In this document: positions 7,930 through 8,332 of the stretch, piece after piece
Position numbering within the stretch: position 1 is the stretch's first letter
Layout: the number at the start of each line of letters is the position of its first letter
Translations under genes and position numbers: made by a program
NCBI GenBank assembly: GCA_937920005.1
Contig: CALETF010000106.1
Location: forward strand, 1-8,332
Direction of reading: 5' to 3'
Length of the DNA stretch: 8,332 bases
From: an uncultured Candidatus Altimarinota bacterium
GTDB lineage: Bacteria; Patescibacteriota; Gracilibacteria; BD1-5; JAGOOR01
The notes under the pieces: model-generated
Seen by the model: only the letters and a program-made list of their open reading frames with translations
Told to the model about the DNA's origin: nothing
The model's database searches: none

Positions 7930-8332
7930 ATGAAAATCACGCATTCCTACGAAGATATCACAACATGGTTCTCTGGGCATCTCCGAGACATGATGGAGCT
8001 CGGTGTGGATATACATATTGGCCTCCCGGGAGGCACATCTCTCGACTCGTGGTATGAGTACGTCCTCTCGCATCCAGAAACTTGGAGAGGGGTGGACCTC
8101 CTGAAGTTGAGATTCTGACTCGTGGATGAACGATGTTTGCCAGCTTGAGATAAGGATAGAAATGATGTGCATGTCATAGAAAAATTTATCTGACCACTCT
8201 GTGAGATGTGAATATTGCAAACATCTCAATTTATCACTCCATGAGATATCGTAGAGGCAGCGAAATATGAATCAGAAATACCATTTTTTGATATTGCCTT
8301 CTTCTGAATCGGTCCTGATGGACATATCGCAT
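7930..8332 (+). CDS. pgl: 6-phosphogluconolactonase, N-terminal part (3' end outside window; six UGA=Gly)
   Basis: It hydrolyses 6-phosphogluconolactone to 6-phosphogluconate, the second step of the oxidative pentose phosphate pathway. About 134 codons are visible. Motifs follow the family order: a sugar-phosphate loop HIGLPGGTSLDSWY (29-42; SGGSTP in most relatives), LVDERCLPAG (64-73), and FFGIGPDGHIA (124-134), the signature that continues as SLFP in relatives. UGA occurs at codons 63, 73, 88, 94, 105 and 126. Codon 126 is the first glycine of the invariant GIG.DGH signature, which fixes its meaning as Gly. The ATG at 7930 gives the usual 30 or so residues before the phosphate loop; further upstream the frame runs antisense into the membrane gene. 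The related glucosamine-6-phosphate deaminase family is possible, but the DER and GPDGH motifs and the nearby zwf favour the lactonase. Confidence 0.9.

Noticed and set aside
487..8332. Internal TGA codons as nonsense mutations, making most genes pseudogenes
   Set aside because: The frames continue without shift on both sides of each TGA, family motifs run across them, and all real ends are TAA or TAG. Decay would give mixed lesions, not 35 TGAs.
6465..8332. UGA read as tryptophan (table 4) or selenocysteine
   Set aside because: The UGA sites match conserved glycines (QYEG, GIGPDGH). Tryptophan is encoded by TGG in the same genes. Selenocysteine would not occur at so many non-catalytic sites.
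1..8332. tRNA or other RNA genes, CRISPR array, insertion sequences
   Set aside because: All gaps are under 75 bases and none holds a cloverleaf, spaced direct repeats or terminal inverted repeats with a transposase.

Overview
The window comes from a bacterium that reads UGA as glycine (translation table 25), so it most likely belongs to Gracilibacteria (BD1-5/GN02) or Absconditabacteria (SR1) in the Candidate Phyla Radiation. Under the standard code most genes here break into pieces. With UGA = Gly every gene becomes one continuous frame except for one single-base frameshift. I count 35 in-frame UGA codons, and several fall on glycines that are conserved in well-known families: QYEG in glucose-6-phosphate dehydrogenase, FGIGPDGH in 6-phosphogluconolactonase, and the glycine before the MIARGSLGNPW block of tRNA-dihydrouridine synthase. 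All nine gene ends in the window are TAA (7) or TAG (2); none is TGA.

Layout. (a) 1-437 (+): the C-terminal end of trigger factor, followed by a bidirectional hairpin terminator. (b) 487-2241 (-): a 584-residue soluble, highly charged protein of unknown function with a peptidoglycan-binding-like helical stretch near its N-terminus. (c) 2316-6408 (-): five tightly packed genes that look like one operon, in transcription order: a 7-TM SWEET/PQ-loop-like membrane protein, a membrane-anchored hypothetical, tRNA-dihydrouridine synthase, a 4-TM DUF2231-like protein, and a CorC/HlyC (DUF21-CBS-CorC) membrane protein that carries a -1 frameshift in a homopolymer. (d) 6465-7634 (+): a compact glucose-6-phosphate dehydrogenase (zwf), transcribed away from the operon out of a 56-base gap. 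(e) 7631-7882 (-): a small 3-TM membrane protein that meets zwf tail to tail. (f) 7930-8332 (+): 6-phosphogluconolactonase (pgl), cut by the window edge.

How the genes fit together: zwf and pgl catalyse the first two steps of the oxidative pentose phosphate pathway (glucose-6-phosphate to 6-phosphogluconate, producing NADPH). They sit side by side but are separated by an oppositely oriented membrane gene. The minus-strand cluster mixes tRNA modification with small membrane proteins, and no common pathway is visible. Coding density is about 97%, and no gap exceeds 75 bases. There is no room for a tRNA, and I see no mobile element or CRISPR array. Start codons lack Shine-Dalgarno sequences; several have a -10-like box only 4-11 bases upstream, which would give leaderless or nearly leaderless mRNAs.
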